NCBI GenBank assembly: GCA_964023205.1
Contig: OZ026835.1
Coordinates: 43,497,083 to 43,561,082 of the forward strand
Length of the DNA stretch: 64,000 bases
Direction: 5' to 3'
Source: Lutraria lutraria
Lineage: Eukaryota > Mollusca > Bivalvia > Venerida > Mactridae
Shown here: in pieces, positions 33,646 to 47,854 of the stretch
Numbering within the stretch: the stretch's first letter is position 1
Layout: each line of letters starts with the position of its first letter
The notes under the pieces: model-generated
The model's database searches: none
Told to the model about the DNA's origin: nothing
The model's input: only the letters and a program-made list of their open reading frames with translations
Translations under genes and position numbers: made by a program

Positions 33646-36600
33646 GCGGCTCTACTGCTTATAAAAGTCATTTTATAAAGATAGAGTTGCCAGATAATCG
33701 TTACTTTTATATTAATCTTAGAAATCTTCGATAATTTTATTTGTTTAGCTCTATTTAAAAAGAAAGACATTTCTGTAGTTTTGCACATTGACCTATTTTT
33801 TCCAATTAGATAACTTTGATATTGTGTGCCATCATTCTACCTCGAGTTTCATCGAAATCGATCCTACTTCTGCTTTTATCGCTAAAAGACTGATTGGCTA
33901 CTCCCGAGGACAACTTAAATTCAAAGGGACTGTAGCTCAAATATACAGTGGTGTCTTATTTCTAAAGATATCACGGTAAATCATTTTCTATCATATAAAC
34001 CTTTAATAAAAATACGATGGGTACCAAATCCTGTCTACTTCATTTTGAGAAAATTATTTTTGTGTATAAAAACTTGTCAAGAATCAGTTACTATTATATG
34101 CGTACTCATGCACCTAACTGAGTAACCTAAATAAACCATAAAAGCACATTCAAGGGCAGCTAACTCAAAAACGAGCACCGCGACCCCCATTTATTTCCCT
34201 CAAATGTTTTTATTATCATTATGCTATGATCATGCAAAGTTGAAAAAAATATGTGCATACGTGTCTGTCTGAATTTTACTGAAAGTGTCAGGTATGTCCT
34301 TAAAAGAAATCAAGGACATTGTATCACCAATGCTTCAAATTTTCCCGATGCAGCGTGACTTGATCAGTTGATAAACGTTTGTTTTAACCATATATGCATT
34401 ACATTATACCTTATGTTGGCAATCTAAATTATATCAACCATCACCTTTTTGCGTCATTAAATTATCTCCCTTTTGATACACTAATACTCCTACCAGAGTA
34501 TTGTCCCATTTTACGTCGTACGTAAAAACATTGAGCATCGTATTTTAGGAAAATAAGGGTGTTTTAGTGGGGGTGGGGTTTTTTGCAAGCATCTTGACCA
34601 AGATGGAGCAAGTTTTTGAACCAAGCGTTTTGCAATTTCAGCAGTTCCACATTTTTTAAAATTATTTCAAGCCGTATCATTCAGTATCAACTAATAATAT
34701 ACTAAGTAGCAGTTCATCATCCAATCTATATAATAATTATTGTACGGAGTCGCCGTACACTCTGGAATGCTTATTTTTAAGTGGCAATGCAAAATCGCAA
34801 CTTCTTGCACCGAAGCAGATTACTGATAGTGCCCGAAATATCCGCAATGGTCATCACGTGATATAAACAAAACAGAAATAGAGCGAGGTCACGTGTTACT
34901 CACACCAACTAGTGTTAGCTTGATGACGCAGTCGCTATTTATAGTCTAAGAATGGAGCGAGCTCGATAAACAACGACGGGAATGAATCTGCCCATCTGTC
35001 AATAAACGAACCGAATCCAATTCTACTATAATAGTAAACAAACATGGCGTTGAATTTAGTACATTTAGTACACTATCAAGCATTGTGTTATATTACTGAG
35101 GATGAAGAAAAACTACTTTTTAAGTGCTGTTCATGTGTACATACAGACTGTGTATTATTCAAGTTGTTAATCGGACTCGCTCAATGATCACGTGACATTC
35201 ACCGAATACTAGTAGCTGTTTCATATCGTTGTCGTCTCGTCAATGTCAATCACCTATAAATTACTAGAAACGTGTCAATATTTCAATAAAAGTGGTTTCA
35301 GTTGACTGAGAATTTGACTCTGCCTGGTGCGCTACAACGAGAACTAGTTTAGTATTTATATGGGCACTGTGACGACAGGGTTCGACATTAAGGCAGGTCC
35401 GAACGACAATCAATAGCTTACTGTTCCAGTCTAGTGCATCTTGCTATTTGGTAGCCCGAATGGTCGTGCTCTTGAAAATGCAGCCGAAAATCTTTATATC
35501 AAAGGGCTTAGGAAAAATTGTTCGATCTAAATGAACTTCGATGTATAAATTATTAGAGAAATTCGCTGTGTTTATTACATTTTGGAGCGATCGTCGGCGT
35601 GTTGTAATAATCATTTAATCGTGTTATAAGATACGGAACACGGTATTTATACGTTTCGATGTATTTATTTTAGCAACATGTCGCAAATAAACAAAACATT
35701 ATAAACATATTCACACAGACTAATTTTATAATCGCGAGCGTGGACACTGACTTGTTTACGCAATTGTCATTAATTAAATATCGATTTCGGAGCTCAATAC
35801 AAAAAATGTCCGATCAGGTGAGAATTGATGACTTAATTGGTTCGACATAGACGGTCACTTTATGGTTCGATATAGATGGTCACTTTACAGTTGAAAATCT
35901 ATGTTTGGGACCGTTTTACCAGGTGTTTACGACAACGTACCCTCAGACAACGGAGTATATTATTTTTGGAGACTTTATTTAAATATTTTAAACGCATTCC
36001 AGCAGATATTGCAACGTCTGATACATCGAGGTGATAGTTTCCCCTGATTTTAATTTTAGGGTGGAAACAGGGACTACATATAGAGTACCTCGTGAACTGT
36101 AGAACCATATGACCAGATTCATGAGATTCATGAAGCATCAACGGCTTGTATTTTTGATGGAGTAGATGATCACTTTAGTTTCGGGATCAGTTAAGTCAAA
36201 ATAACAAATTCGTTTGATCTGAAACTTCGCACATCCTGATAAAAAATGTTACATAGGCCATAATTTTTTTATTATTCTAGTATTGAATTGCCGGATGCGA
36301 TTTTGCGCCGTACAAACATTTAACTTGTATATTTATACTGGTAAATAATACAGTGTGGGGACATAATCATCGGTAAATCACAAGTAAGGTACACATCGAG
36401 AGATAAAAATGATTATAATTTCAATCTAATATCTTGCAATTGAAGCCGTATAATTTGTAAACTACAACATATTCAAAATACACAGACAATTTTCAACAGT
36501 TCAAATTGCCTCATTTCAAAATTATATAATGGCGAATAATGCCTCTTTTGCCGCCCAATATTACAATCGATATGAACAAAGAACTACAATATGAGGTTTG

Positions 36601-37474
36601 AACATCAACTAATGTCAACTGTTATTATTTAACAACACACCATTTAGTAGAAATGTACATAGATAAATTTCCGTTTTGGCAATACGAAGACATGATACAT
36701 GGTGAAATACACAAAATGTAAGTAAACGATCATTAAAATATAATTTTAGAAAAATAACATGCAATGTTTGCTTTACTCATAGCAATGATTTAATAACAAA
36801 ATACCATAACAAACTAAACACAACTGAATTACTTTAGGAGTTTAGTAAAAATGATATTGTTTATTTAAACTGAAACATAGGGTTGTATACAGACTATAAT
36901 TTTCATGGCCAACTTTCATGACCATCATGAAATCGGGGAAATCAAGGGAATTAAGTCAAATTTAGGGTGTCATCAGATTATCACCAGAGTTACCCATCAT
37001 TAGATCACTGTGTTATTGCCTATCTGCAAGCATGCGTGGTATACAGGACCATAAAACCAGTCATGTGTGACTAATCTGACCTTAGGCATCTACTGTTGGA
37101 TCGGGACTAATCGATGTTTCAGTTATTCTATAACATTTTAACTTTTCATATCAGATATCAGACAGACTAATTTAAAGTAACAACTTTATATAGTTTTTAT
37201 AATTTTGATAAGGTTATGATTTTTTATAAAATAAATATTTTTTTATCGTTATCTTGAAAATTACAAATGTGCATGTATCAGTTTTTTTTACATAAGCCGA
37301 ATAGAACAAAATATTTCTTTATTTCACAGACAGTAATTATTAAAACTGTTCTGTATTTTTATATAAATACACAGTGGCTTTAAACAAAAACGTAAATGTT
37401 GAAAATCTTATGATCATAAAAAATGCTTAAAAGTTTAGAATATTAGTGTTAATTCTTCGTTTTTATACAAGTAC
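33646..37474. other. Intergenic, mostly unassigned
   Basis: AT-rich. A 47-codon ORF with a good start context lies at 35044-35187, and paired CACGTG motifs lie near 34855, 34891 and 35192. No exon, RNA gene or clear transposon is seen elsewhere. The 80-codon minus ORF at 35899-36141 shows no domain. Confidence 0.4.
35044..35187 (+). CDS. Possible 47-aa small ORF (uncertain)
   Basis: The ATG has AAAC upstream and G at +4. The peptide is hydrophobic-to-mixed with four Cys (..FKCCSCVHTDCVLFKLL..). The surroundings have a higher GC content and CACGTG motifs. I do not recognise it, and it could be chance. Confidence 0.15.
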   Translation: MALNLVHLVHYQALCYITEDEEKLLFKCCSCVHTDCVLFKLLIGLAQ

Positions 37475-37847
37475 ACTGCTGCTTTAAATTATATAAGAAT
37501 TTTATTTTGAAAATCACAAAATTTAATAAATAGAATGTTTTGTAATACTTCGTTTATGAGTATGCATGTTTATAAAAAAAATATAGTTTACTGTGGATTA
37601 TAGACTTCGTTCACAGTTTTATGCATTCGTAAACATCTCCCCGTTACATATATGTACATCACTGCGGCTTTAAATTATATAAGAATTTAATTTTGAAAAT
37701 CACAAAATTTAATAAATAGAATGTTTTGTAATACTTCGTTTATGAGTATGCATGTTTATAAAAAAATATAGTTTACTGTTGATTATAGACTTCATTTACA
37801 GTTTTATGCATTCGTAAACATTCCCCCCGTTACATTGTCTTATATAC
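37475..37847. repeat. Tandem duplication of a 186-bp unit
   Basis: Copies 37475-37660 and 37661-37847 differ at only a handful of positions, for example CTGCTGC/CTGCGGC and CTTCGTTCAC/CTTCATTTAC. A more diverged partial relative may precede them at about 37365-37474. It is non-coding and AT-rich. Confidence 0.93.
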
Positions 37848-40454
37848 ATGTTTACATAAAAGCAGTTGGTAAAAAGTGATATTATATATAAGCACATCCC
37901 CAATCTTTATATAAGTCCCAGAAGCATAGTGATTATTACATTAAAGGGCACAAAATCGCGTTTAATCTGCATATTTTGGGTATAATGCTGAAGAAAATAG
38001 GATAGTGTACAACTGCAGTAAATTACATTGATGCCATCAAATGGCCTGTCAATTTCTCTTTTTTCATAGTTGGGTTTTCACTACAAGATAATGTTTAAAA
38101 AATCTTTAAACGTGCTTGCAATAATTCTTTCCGATGTATGTTAATAGGGGATATTTGTGTATAAAGATTTTTTTTCTCTTAACAGAAACAAAAAAATCCA
38201 CTCTGAACAGCCCTTTCTCCTTTATAAATGACCTTTCAACGATTTAGAGAAATGAAAATTTACAGTTTACTCCCTCATATACATTTTACGGATTATGGAT
38301 TTTGCAATATTATGCAATGAAAGTCTGACCATAAAACACAGACAGCAAGGATGTTACTTTACCCGCAGGCTATATTCTGATTGGAGACAGATAATAAAAC
38401 AATTTAAGGGTCATAAAAGATCCAGTGTACCACGGATTTAATATATAATATTTAACCATTGTCATTGATTTTTATTTAAAACATCACTTTCATTCAGAAT
38501 TAGTAACTTAAGTTAATACAACTGAGCACATTACTCTAGAAAACTTTAATCAAAATTTACATTGAATAATTACATCACGTATTTTCAACAACAAAAAATA
38601 CAAAAATTGAATTGAGTCTGTTTAATAGGCCATTGTGTGTGCAATTATCACTTGGAGAATTAAGCAGATACATAATTAAACTTATTCTATTTTTCACACA
38701 ATTGTCAAGCGTTACATTCATGTTCTATATTGCTCTTATTGTCATGTAAAAACATGAATTGAGTAAATAAAAGTTTGAAATAAAAGTTTGAAAAAATTGT
38801 AACAAGTTTAACATTTCATTATAAAAAGTAACATTGTCTTATTTCTTAGTTCTCATGTACACTACTGTAAGTTCAATAATATCAGGAAATGTTTTCAAAT
38901 TTAACTAATATACATTAAAAAATATTTAGAATATGAAACAATTGTTTAATAATGATACTCTAATTATAATCTTCCTTTCTTCACAAATACGACTTTTCTC
39001 ATTTAATAAATATTAGAATTAATTTATTTGCGTTGATCTGAAGATTTAACATAAAACCGAACATAATGTGTGGTAGTAGTATATAGAGATATCGGTATCT
39101 TCGGTATTCTTACGGAAAATACCGAGTATTACCGAGACGATAAATTCTTATTTAAATTAACAGGTCAGTTGACTAAAAGTTAAAAAGGACTTCGAAGATG
39201 TCAATTAAGCCTAATTATTTTTATATATCTTAAAAGTAAAATAAAATACCAAGACAATGTAATAGTAACAAATTTTGTAATATTTTAACAAAGTGGTGTA
39301 AATTTGAAACAAAACGGAACATAAATTCCTAAATTGGCATTTTTTTCGGTTTTACAATAGAAAGTAGAGGCCGTAAAAAAGATGAAGGGTTATAGTTTTT
39401 AAACTTAAAAAGGACCATTGATTTATTATTTTAAATTAATAAAAAAATATTCATAAAAAGGCAGATGAATTAAACAAACTTTTGTGATAGTAACAAAATT
39501 TGTGAGTTAAACAGAAAGAAAGTTATGACGAGTTATTTAACAATAGCCTTCTTTATTCTATATAAAAAAGATTATCGGTTTACCAATACTGGATGGTTAA
39601 AAAAGTTGGGGATGGAACATTTTTAATTAAATAGAAATGTGAAGCTTTAAATACTACTAAGAATTCTGGTGGAATCATATCATACATCAAGGCCCTGAAG
39701 TTTTTGCTGCTGGTCAAAGTATCAAAAGTTGAATTTCTTTGTAGAGTGCGGTATTGGGCTGAGGTTTGGAAACGCTCATGAATTCTGGTGCAGACCGAAG
39801 TACTACGCTTTTCTAAGTTGTTCCCGTTCCACGTGCTTTCAGTATTTTGATTTATGTTTCTCCATCTGATCACCAAAAGTAGTTCAGCAATTAGCATACA
39901 TAGTCTGCATTACCTGCCCCTTTTTATATTCAACTTATGTAGAATGTTATGTAATAATATCTCATAGTTACACGATATAAGCATTAAATTAATCAATTAA
40001 AATTTCACGATGAACCACTTTTTTTAAATATCTGGTTGACTTAGAGTTATCATCGCATCGTCCATGAATTCAATGATGACTTCTATATGTATCCAACAGA
40101 AGCTAGGAACCAGACTGAATAAGCATATACAGCATTTGAATTGTGACGTCACCCTTCCTTGAAATGTGTGTAATGGTAGTAGTCCGAGATAGAGGATTGT
40201 TTAGATTTTTTACGACATTTTTGTATTGCTTTTTTACGATTTGTATAGCCATCTGATTTTGACTTGAATGCACGTAATATTTCAATTTGTATTTATGACA
40301 TTGGTTTGAAAAATTGGAACTATGTTCGTAGGCGGAAGATTAATGGAAGCTCTTTGGTATGCAGGAACATTAAAACGTACTGACTGTTGAGAAATGGTCT
40401 TAACCGAACAACAAAAATGAACTGTTGATACAAAATGACATCAGACAATATTAT
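37848..40454. other. Intergenic, unassigned
   Basis: AT-rich. A short GATATCGGTATCTTCGGTAT..ACCGAG inverted motif lies near 39090-39140. The 105-codon minus ORF (39580-39897) has no recognised domain. Confidence 0.4.
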
Positions 40455-40813
40455 ATCCTTTACAGACGATTCGCACCTGTGGTGTAAGGTTGACAAGAAA
40501 CATTTTCTATTTGATAGAGATTCGAATACTAGTACATGTTTATGTTATGTGATACCCTCGAACTCTACAAGGAATCCTTTTGCTGACTATGTCTCTTTAT
40601 ATACTGTCCAGTGATATGGCTTCTTTTAGTAGCACCTTAGACAAAGATGTTTATATGATGTTATTAGGACACTTTGATACTAGAGTAGGTATTTTACACG
40701 ATTATGTCTCCGATGTTCCTTATATACCCTATGTCCCTTTACCCAGAAATACCAAAGATTTTAATACTAATACAAATGGGCATTTATTGTTAGATTTACT
40801 CACGTATTGCTAA
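40455..40813 (+). pseudogene. LINE endonuclease fragment
   Basis: One frame gives LWCKVDKKHFLFDRDSN..CYVIPSNSTRNPF, the early strands of an APE-type endonuclease. After a frameshift at about 40605, another frame gives VYMMLLGHFDTRVGILHDYV.., corresponding to LLGDFNxRxG with the catalytic Asp changed to His, then ..NTNGHLLLDLLTYC. It is a decayed non-LTR element of a different subfamily from 26485-27560. Confidence 0.68.
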
Positions 40814-43111
40814 TAATTTGGGGCGATGATGTTTCATCTGCATATGATATGTCAGTAAGTCTGGTTATAGTTTGATTGACTATATATTGTTGGTCAACCC
40901 TTAATATATCTTATCAACAAATTTATTGTATATGAACAAATTTACTTTCTTATCATTGTTTGATAGAATTTTCATTTCCATGTAATGTTTTACACGATGA
41001 ATACAATGAATAATTTTACATATGATCATATTGAATACATGTACTTAATTTTTTTAAGAAGCGTAAGCGATGGTACTAGTGTGATACACCCAGATTTCTA
41101 CTTACAATCACCTTACGCCTCTTATCCATACATTCGCGTTGAAAAATAGTACCACTATTCGTATGAGTTAAAGGATTGCAGTTTTATACAAGTTGGATAT
41201 TGCAGGTTCTGTTGATTTTGAGGGGAAAATACTTTGTTTTGTCAATTCAAACAGTAAAACTAACAAGTATAATAAATCAGTATTCATTCGCACAAAAGTT
41301 CAATTCATGAAGACAATAAGTAGTGCGCATAGCATCGCTAGTACGCTTGGTAATCGCTAAAAAGACATCTGTAATGCGAGGACACCAGTAGAGTTAGATT
41401 ACGTTATAAACCTAACTCCACCTACTTGATAGTATGGACTTAGGATTAGAACGGACTCAGTATCGCGAAGTGAACTATATATATATATTAAAAACAACCT
41501 CTTCATCATTGAATTAATAGTATAACAGAATTATTAACAACCTGTTTTTTTTATGGAATTCAAGGCGTTTTAATAATTCTTTCAACCCCTAGCACTGTAT
41601 GCGGACACTGAACCACATCGCTAAACAGTTAACTCTATCCAGTTGTTGGAGAAATACTTACTCCACTGTTACATATAATAATATAAGGACGTTTTATGAG
41701 TTAACTGTGCTTTTACAGTGGACATGAAGTGGAGGTATAGTATGAGTTTACTATAAGCTTTAACAGAATTATTAGCATAACAAGTGGGCCTCAACCAAAT
41801 GTCCATTACCTTGGACTTCCTTTTGAAGAAACTCTTAGTCCAAACAATTTATATATTTTCTTTTGCAAAATTATAGCCTACAGTTGGTTGAGATTGTTTA
41901 TATTATCTAATGCACATTTTATGTATTATTTAACACATTTTGACTTCCGCTTCTGACAGTACTCTCAGTGCTTTCGTCAAGATCACGTGATAAAATGAGG
42001 ATCGATAGTGTAACCGGAAACAAACAATCCTGGACTATTCCACAAGTCTTGTCGGTCAATAATTAAATAAAGTGATTTATATACAGCATCAATTACAACC
42101 TTCAATAATTGTTGCCAAATGTTGCACATATTTATTTCCATCACGGAATAAATACTCACAAATGATTAAGCAGCCGGTCAGCATCAAATTTCTGCTATCT
42201 GAATATTTTCATCTATCTTTACCATAGGGAAATTAGATACTTTCTAAATAAATTGATTACTCAGTGCAAATGTTCAGAATTTGTGGACGACTTAATGTGA
42301 GATGCGTATTACATCAATACACAAAGATTCACATAATTAAAATAGATAATATGTATTGTTTTATTGCATGTTTTGTAAGTGACATGTGGACGTAAGCCTA
42401 ACTGATATATTTAGCATAATTGAATTAACAAAAATGAATTGATAAAAAAAGTTCCTCTGATGAATATCATGAATTGATATTTTACTTTAAATATTTCAGG
42501 GACGCTTTTTCAGTGTCCGCAGCACAACTTCCGAGCCAAAACTGTGTTAGGAAAATCTCAGGAACCGGGTAAAGAGTATATCGGTGCATTACATCAGGAG
42601 AACCAGGTAAAACTATTCGAAAGGAGTAGGGATGTAAATGCCGGGTTCTCTCTCTGTGGCGGCTCTTAATTGACCTGAGCTGTCGAATGGTCCGTTAAAC
42701 AATAGATCACTAAATTTGAGTTTAAAGCATTCATCTCCGTCTCGTTCTGAATGAATATCTTGGAAATCCGGTTCATAAAAATGGGACCGGTTGGGTCACA
42801 TATATTTACAATCAATTGGCATTAACCAGCTGTTGATATACATGTGATAAGTTTCTTAGTGATCAAAAGTCACAGCAAGTTTAGCGGTTTTTGGTTCATT
42901 AAGCAAGATATGTTCGGATTTGGAAAAAAGCTACGGTACCTCTGCATTTAATCTGAACATCTTGTTGTGTACATGTTGGATAATATCTAAAGATTAACAT
43001 TGCTTTCATAATATGATCCGACAAGCTGATATAGGAACGGTTATATGCAGTATTTTATGTGGAGCAAAATTTTGTTTGATATAATCGCTAATTTGATATC
43101 TTTTGCAATTA
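40814..43111. other. Intergenic, no confident feature
   Basis: One splice-flanked open segment is present at 42500-42606 (acceptor TATTTCAG, donor GTAAAA), but no protein family is recognised. The remainder is AT-rich without clear repeats. Confidence 0.35.
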
Positions 43112-43276
43112 CAGTGACAACTTCTCGAGAGCGGAACAACCTCTCTTTAGCAACAGCATGATTATTTCCCACTTTATCATTTAACTATTAATTCAACCTA
43201 TCTAGAGCAAAAACCTCTCAACAACAACATAACTTTGCTTACTCCCAAAGGGTGTTGTATTGGAGAGGTTGCACTG
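43112..43276. mobile_element. Tc1/mariner-like MITE (165 bp)
   Basis: Ends CAGTGACAACTTCTCGAGAG and GAGAGGTTGCACTG, flanked by TA on both sides, in the same family as 50939-51114. Confidence 0.65.
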
Positions 43277-45266
43277 TATAGTAAATACCCTATAAGTCCC
43301 ATCTACAGGTAGCACGTCTACGATACTGCCGAGAGTTACTAAAACTGATCAGAACGTGTTGGCTACAGACTTGACAGACCTAATATTCGACAATATATCT
43401 AACTCCACAAACATCCGGGCCAATCCTTCAACCATCTCCGGCGTGCAGTGTATTATTGTACAAACTCCTCCCCATATCATCAATTATTATATGATCTATA
43501 AATAAACACAATTTGATTGGCTTTAAGCCTGATCCAGTGTAGAACATAAATGTCATATCCAACGTTATAATATTTACGCCTCGGTCAATATGGCATTCTG
43601 CGGTGAATATCACATCATATTTGAAGGCTCAATAGTCAATACTTGTATAATATAGAATGCGAAATATAATAATTCTATTGTATATGATTCTCAGCCAATT
43701 TTCAGCGATTAGTGGCAGCAGCTATTATGCGATAATCGCAAAGCACACTACAGTATGAAACTAGTCTCCGTTTTAGGTTGAAGTGTATTAGCTGTACCGT
43801 CAGAGAATGGGGATCAGTGTATATCACGGATTACCACCCTTGTTTTGTAAATAAATGGTGCTCCGCATTGTAGTGAACACTAAATATTTTATACTTTGAA
43901 TTTATGACATGCTTCCATTTCGCTAATATTAAGGATAGACTTTAATCTGCAATTCGATATTCTAGACACGTTTTCAAAAAATATGTTCGTTGCTTTCCGC
44001 ACCCGTGGTACTACGAAAATGGCCTACAGGAAAGAACGGTATTGGTTGATTGATTTGTTTTAATTTCGGTTTTAAAACACACATATATACAATGACAAAT
44101 TACATTGAAATAAAAATTATTATAAAATTCATATTGATTTTAAGAGATATGGTTCTAAAATAATCTATCATATTAAGATATGTTGTCGTGTAGTGTATAT
44201 ATATTACAGAAACAATTTTGGTCTTATTTCAAACGTATATTATAGAGAGGTGGTGATAATTGTTTGGTAAAAAATAGTAAAAAATGAGCAATGAAAGAAA
44301 GTGATCTTAGAGATGTAGGTGTTTGTTTGATATCAAGTGTGTAAAAACGAGGATAGCACACGAAAGCCATGAAGATCCTTAACATTAAAATGAATCGGAA
44401 GCGGTATTATTCCTCGATCGGGACTGTAGATTTATTTCGAATAAAACCTGGTTTCCGGATGAGCCATTGCCTAAAAACCGATGTTTTACCGTGTAATTAA
44501 ATAGAGAATTCCTCGTACATTACAGTGACAGTATACCAACGTTCCCGGATGGATTGTAGGTTTAGAATTCGTCATTACCGGGAGAGAATAATCTGTATAA
44601 CTATCGACTACGTTGATGTTTTAATTAAAGTATCTGGCTTGGATGTCAGGTCAAATCAAGTTTCACCAATTGATAGATTTAAAAATTAAACCATATCTAT
44701 GTACTAACATATGTAATTAACATATAAAGTATCCGATCATTATCGTCTTGTGAAATCAACGAATTTGACGCACCCCTTTAAATTTTGATAGCCAATCAAA
44801 ATCACTACTGTTTATGATTCAATAATTGAAAGGTTTGATGTCTAGTAAGATATTTTATGACAACTTATTGTCATTAATGAAGTAATAAGTAGACTTGTAA
44901 AAAATTAATAGTATCATGTCGTACCAATACAATGCACATTACGTTATTGATTTTTAACTCTGATAAAGAAAAGTCGATAAAGGGGTGCAGTATTTATCGC
45001 AATAAAACACCACTTTTTAGCGTTCGGTTAGAATTTTTTGTTGCTTGGTATTAAAGTATGCTATTTTAATCATTTTACGTTATTTTAGCGATTTTAACCA
45101 ATGTCGATACGTTAAGTCAATGGTCAGAGTAAATATAAAACATAAATTTGAAAAAAAACAGTATGTCGAATCCCCAATATGTATTAAAATATGTTTAAAT
45201 TCTATAAGTTTAAAAAAGATACATTGTCAAAAATGACAACATTTGAAAAGCATAAACAAGTTTCTC
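43277..45266. other. Intergenic, unassigned
   Basis: It includes an open plus-strand segment after a CTACAG acceptor-like site (about 43313-43504), but no domain. Short inverted GCACCCCTTTA / TAAAGGGGTGC motifs lie at 44769-44779 and 44984-44994. ATTAAA on the minus strand at 45065-45070 could serve the sulfotransferase 3' end. Confidence 0.35.
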
Positions 45267-47854
45267 CTATGATAAGCCATCTAAATACAAGAAATCATCC
45301 GTAGATGATGTGCTTCTGTCAAAATATTTAGACGGTCGATCGTCATATCCGAAAAGTGAGCAATCGGGCAGCAGGAATTGTCTCAATCTTTCCATGTCTT
45401 CTATAGAGACTTGTCTGTAAGCCTGAACCAGAGCTTCCTCCCTTTGTAATTTTACAGCTGTCGTGTTTTGGGGCTGATCGAGAGTTTTAACAACAGTATC
45501 CAGGAAGTCAGCCTGTGTTACTTTGCTAACATCGCCAGTGAAAGGAAGCTTAATAGTTTTCGACAAGTATCCACGGATTTGTAAATCCCTCCACGTTCTA
45601 AGCATGAGCTTGACGAATGGAAATTTGATTTCATCTAAAAACTTCTTAGCATTAAACAGGAAGTTTATTCGACTCTTTGCTGTGTCTATGGCAGTTTCCT
45701 TTTCAAAATCATCGAATCTTAGTGTAAAATCATTAAACTCTCCACGCCACTTCGCTAAAAGATATTTCGCGTCGTCAGCAAACGTTTCCTGAAACCCTAT
45801 ATGATCATACTTGAAATGACAAGGATCACAGACCTGATGCATAGGGCGAAAATGAAGATTAATAGGCTCGTTGTTGTCGTTTCTTCTCAAAATGAACTTA
45901 ACAAATTCTGGAAAGGTAACATCAAAACCATAATTCTTATGTTCTGAATCAGTTTGCCCCCTAATGCTATGAACTATTTCACGACCATACGATTTCCAAA
46001 AGGAAGGATTTACGTGATAAATCTTATTTTCATATCCGGAAAAAAGCCGCGCGTATGGATCTCGTACAAATATGAAAGATTGTCCACCACTTTGATAAAC
46101 GTTTTTTTCTTCATCTGTCAGACTTCTCCAGAACACCAGCTCAGCTTGTCCTCGGCCAATTTCAAATGGAGAATTTAGCTTTCCTTTGCTTGATAAAACC
46201 GTTAGAGTCCTTATCCAAAAGGTTGTGCCTACTTTCGGTATAGGACAATAACGAATATTGTGAACAGGATCTATTTTGATATTGTTTCGAACAGTGATAT
46301 TTTCGTACTCCCTTTTGTTCATTTTTTTACAACCTTTTATTACAGCCTGCTGTCGTAGATCATAAATGCTTCGTCTGTCATCATTGTTTTGTTCTTTTAT
46401 TGCATCTATTGCATTGTGAACTGTACGCTCTTCATCTTGTAGTAAATGTACTTTCTTTAATAGATTGTACGGGACCAGTCTGTCTAGATCAACTGTAATT
46501 TATAAGTATGGAAAATTGTGTTAACACCATGATTTGTGTAATGGCACTGGGTATTTTAAAACAATGAGAATATTGTGGACCATTTAATGAAGGGTTTCCT
46601 TCATAAGTAGAGTGACGATGGTTTAAAGGAACTTTGACAAATAGCTTGGTATATTATACAGTAGTTGAACTGAGTACCTACTGCATGTTGATACTATTGA
46701 TAGTAAAAATATGATCACAATGCATACGGTGGCCTTTATTTAGAGGTAGTCGACAACTTTAGTATGGCTTTATAGTATAAGAAAACATTCGCAAAAATAA
46801 TAGCAAGTAATTTAACATGAATTGTATTTGTTATAATTTACTTTCATTTGTAATAATTTATTATTATTTGTAATAATTTACCATAACTTACCGTCAGTAT
46901 TCACAATTATCTGTAATAATTTGGTTTTATTGGTATAATTTGTTTGTATTCATTAGCTTTTACGTTAGTTCATAATAATTGAATATAATTAACATAGAAA
47001 TATTATTATGACAAACAATTATCATTTTCATTAATAATTCTATTATTTATAGCAATTCTCAATTATCTATTAGTATTCAATATTTTTATAAAACAAAATG
47101 TATACGTAATGAAATATCTAATGATTAATCAATATTATCTAGAATAATTTACTTTTATTTATATTAGTTTATCTTTTATTTTATTCACTGTAATCTTATT
47201 CATCGACTGACATTCTATCAAAACAGTCAATACCATTTCCTGGAATATTTCACTGACATTTTACAACACTGCTTGCTTCTTTACTAAAACAGAGACTGCC
47301 TCTTAGCATGTATTTTATCTCTTTCTTTAACTTATGTTTTAGGAACAAATTGGTATATTTCATTTTCTTTTTTTTTTCAAAATTTTGGAAGATTTTTCAT
47401 TTAGTATAGTAATTAAATTGTATACTTGCTTGAATAATTATGATTAATAGATAGTTAAGTAAATCAATTATATTGTTTTTTAATGTTTAAACACAGTATG
47501 TATATACATATATCTTTTTCAATTTATATATTAATAAAAATATAATCTAATGATTTCACATGTTATGATTCTGCTCGTCGAGCAAACAATGTTTATATAT
47601 GATTTTGTCATCATATATTTATGTACTTTGTATTAACTGTAAAAAATGTATTTCATTTAATGCAATAAAATATTTGTAGTTGAAAAAAACACATTTAAAA
47701 CATATTTAGATCGATTCATTCTTATACAGTTTTATTGTTACTATTTTTGTGTCAGAAAAAAAGAAGAAAGTGAAAACTTACCTATATCTAACACAGACAA
47801 GACGAGAACCAGGATCAAAAAATAAAATAAAGGTTTCAGAACCTTGACTCTCAT
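45267..47854 (-). CDS. Golgi carbohydrate sulfotransferase (CHST8-14/HNK-1 family), 432 aa
   Basis: Coding exon 1 is 47854-47782 (donor GTAAGT) and exon 2 is 46492-45267 (acceptor AATTACAG). They join in phase 1, so the Met at 46322 is internal. The product transfers sulfate from PAPS to a sugar hydroxyl on a glycan in the Golgi lumen (family knowledge). Residues 1-24 (MRVKVLKPLFYFLILVLVLS..) form a short cytosolic tail plus a type II signal anchor. The PAPS 5'-phosphosulfate loop is CPIPKVGTTFWIRTL (about residues 107-121). The 3'-phosphate site is FVRDPYARLFSGY (about 166-178). The family block HFRPMHQVCDPCHFKYDHIG lies at about 238-257. Length is normal for the family. The exact acceptor sugar cannot be inferred. 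Molluscs carry many such paralogues. Confidence 0.93.
46493..47781 (-). other. Sulfotransferase intron
   Basis: 1.29 kb of AT-rich intron with many TAATAATTT-like segments; no other feature. Confidence 0.8.

Noticed and set aside
39580..39897. 105-codon minus ORF
   Set aside because: No recognised domain, no splice-consistent neighbours; length is possible by chance.
44769..44994. Possible MITE with GCACCCCTTTA inverted ends
   Set aside because: Only 11 bp of inverted match and no target duplication.
45523..46178. Plus-strand ORFs opposite the sulfotransferase exon
   Set aside because: Shadows of the strongly supported minus-strand coding exon.
46320..46322. ATG at 46322 as start of the sulfotransferase
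   Set aside because: The frame is open for 56 codons upstream to a good acceptor, and exon 1 at 47854 supplies an initiator Met plus the expected signal anchor.
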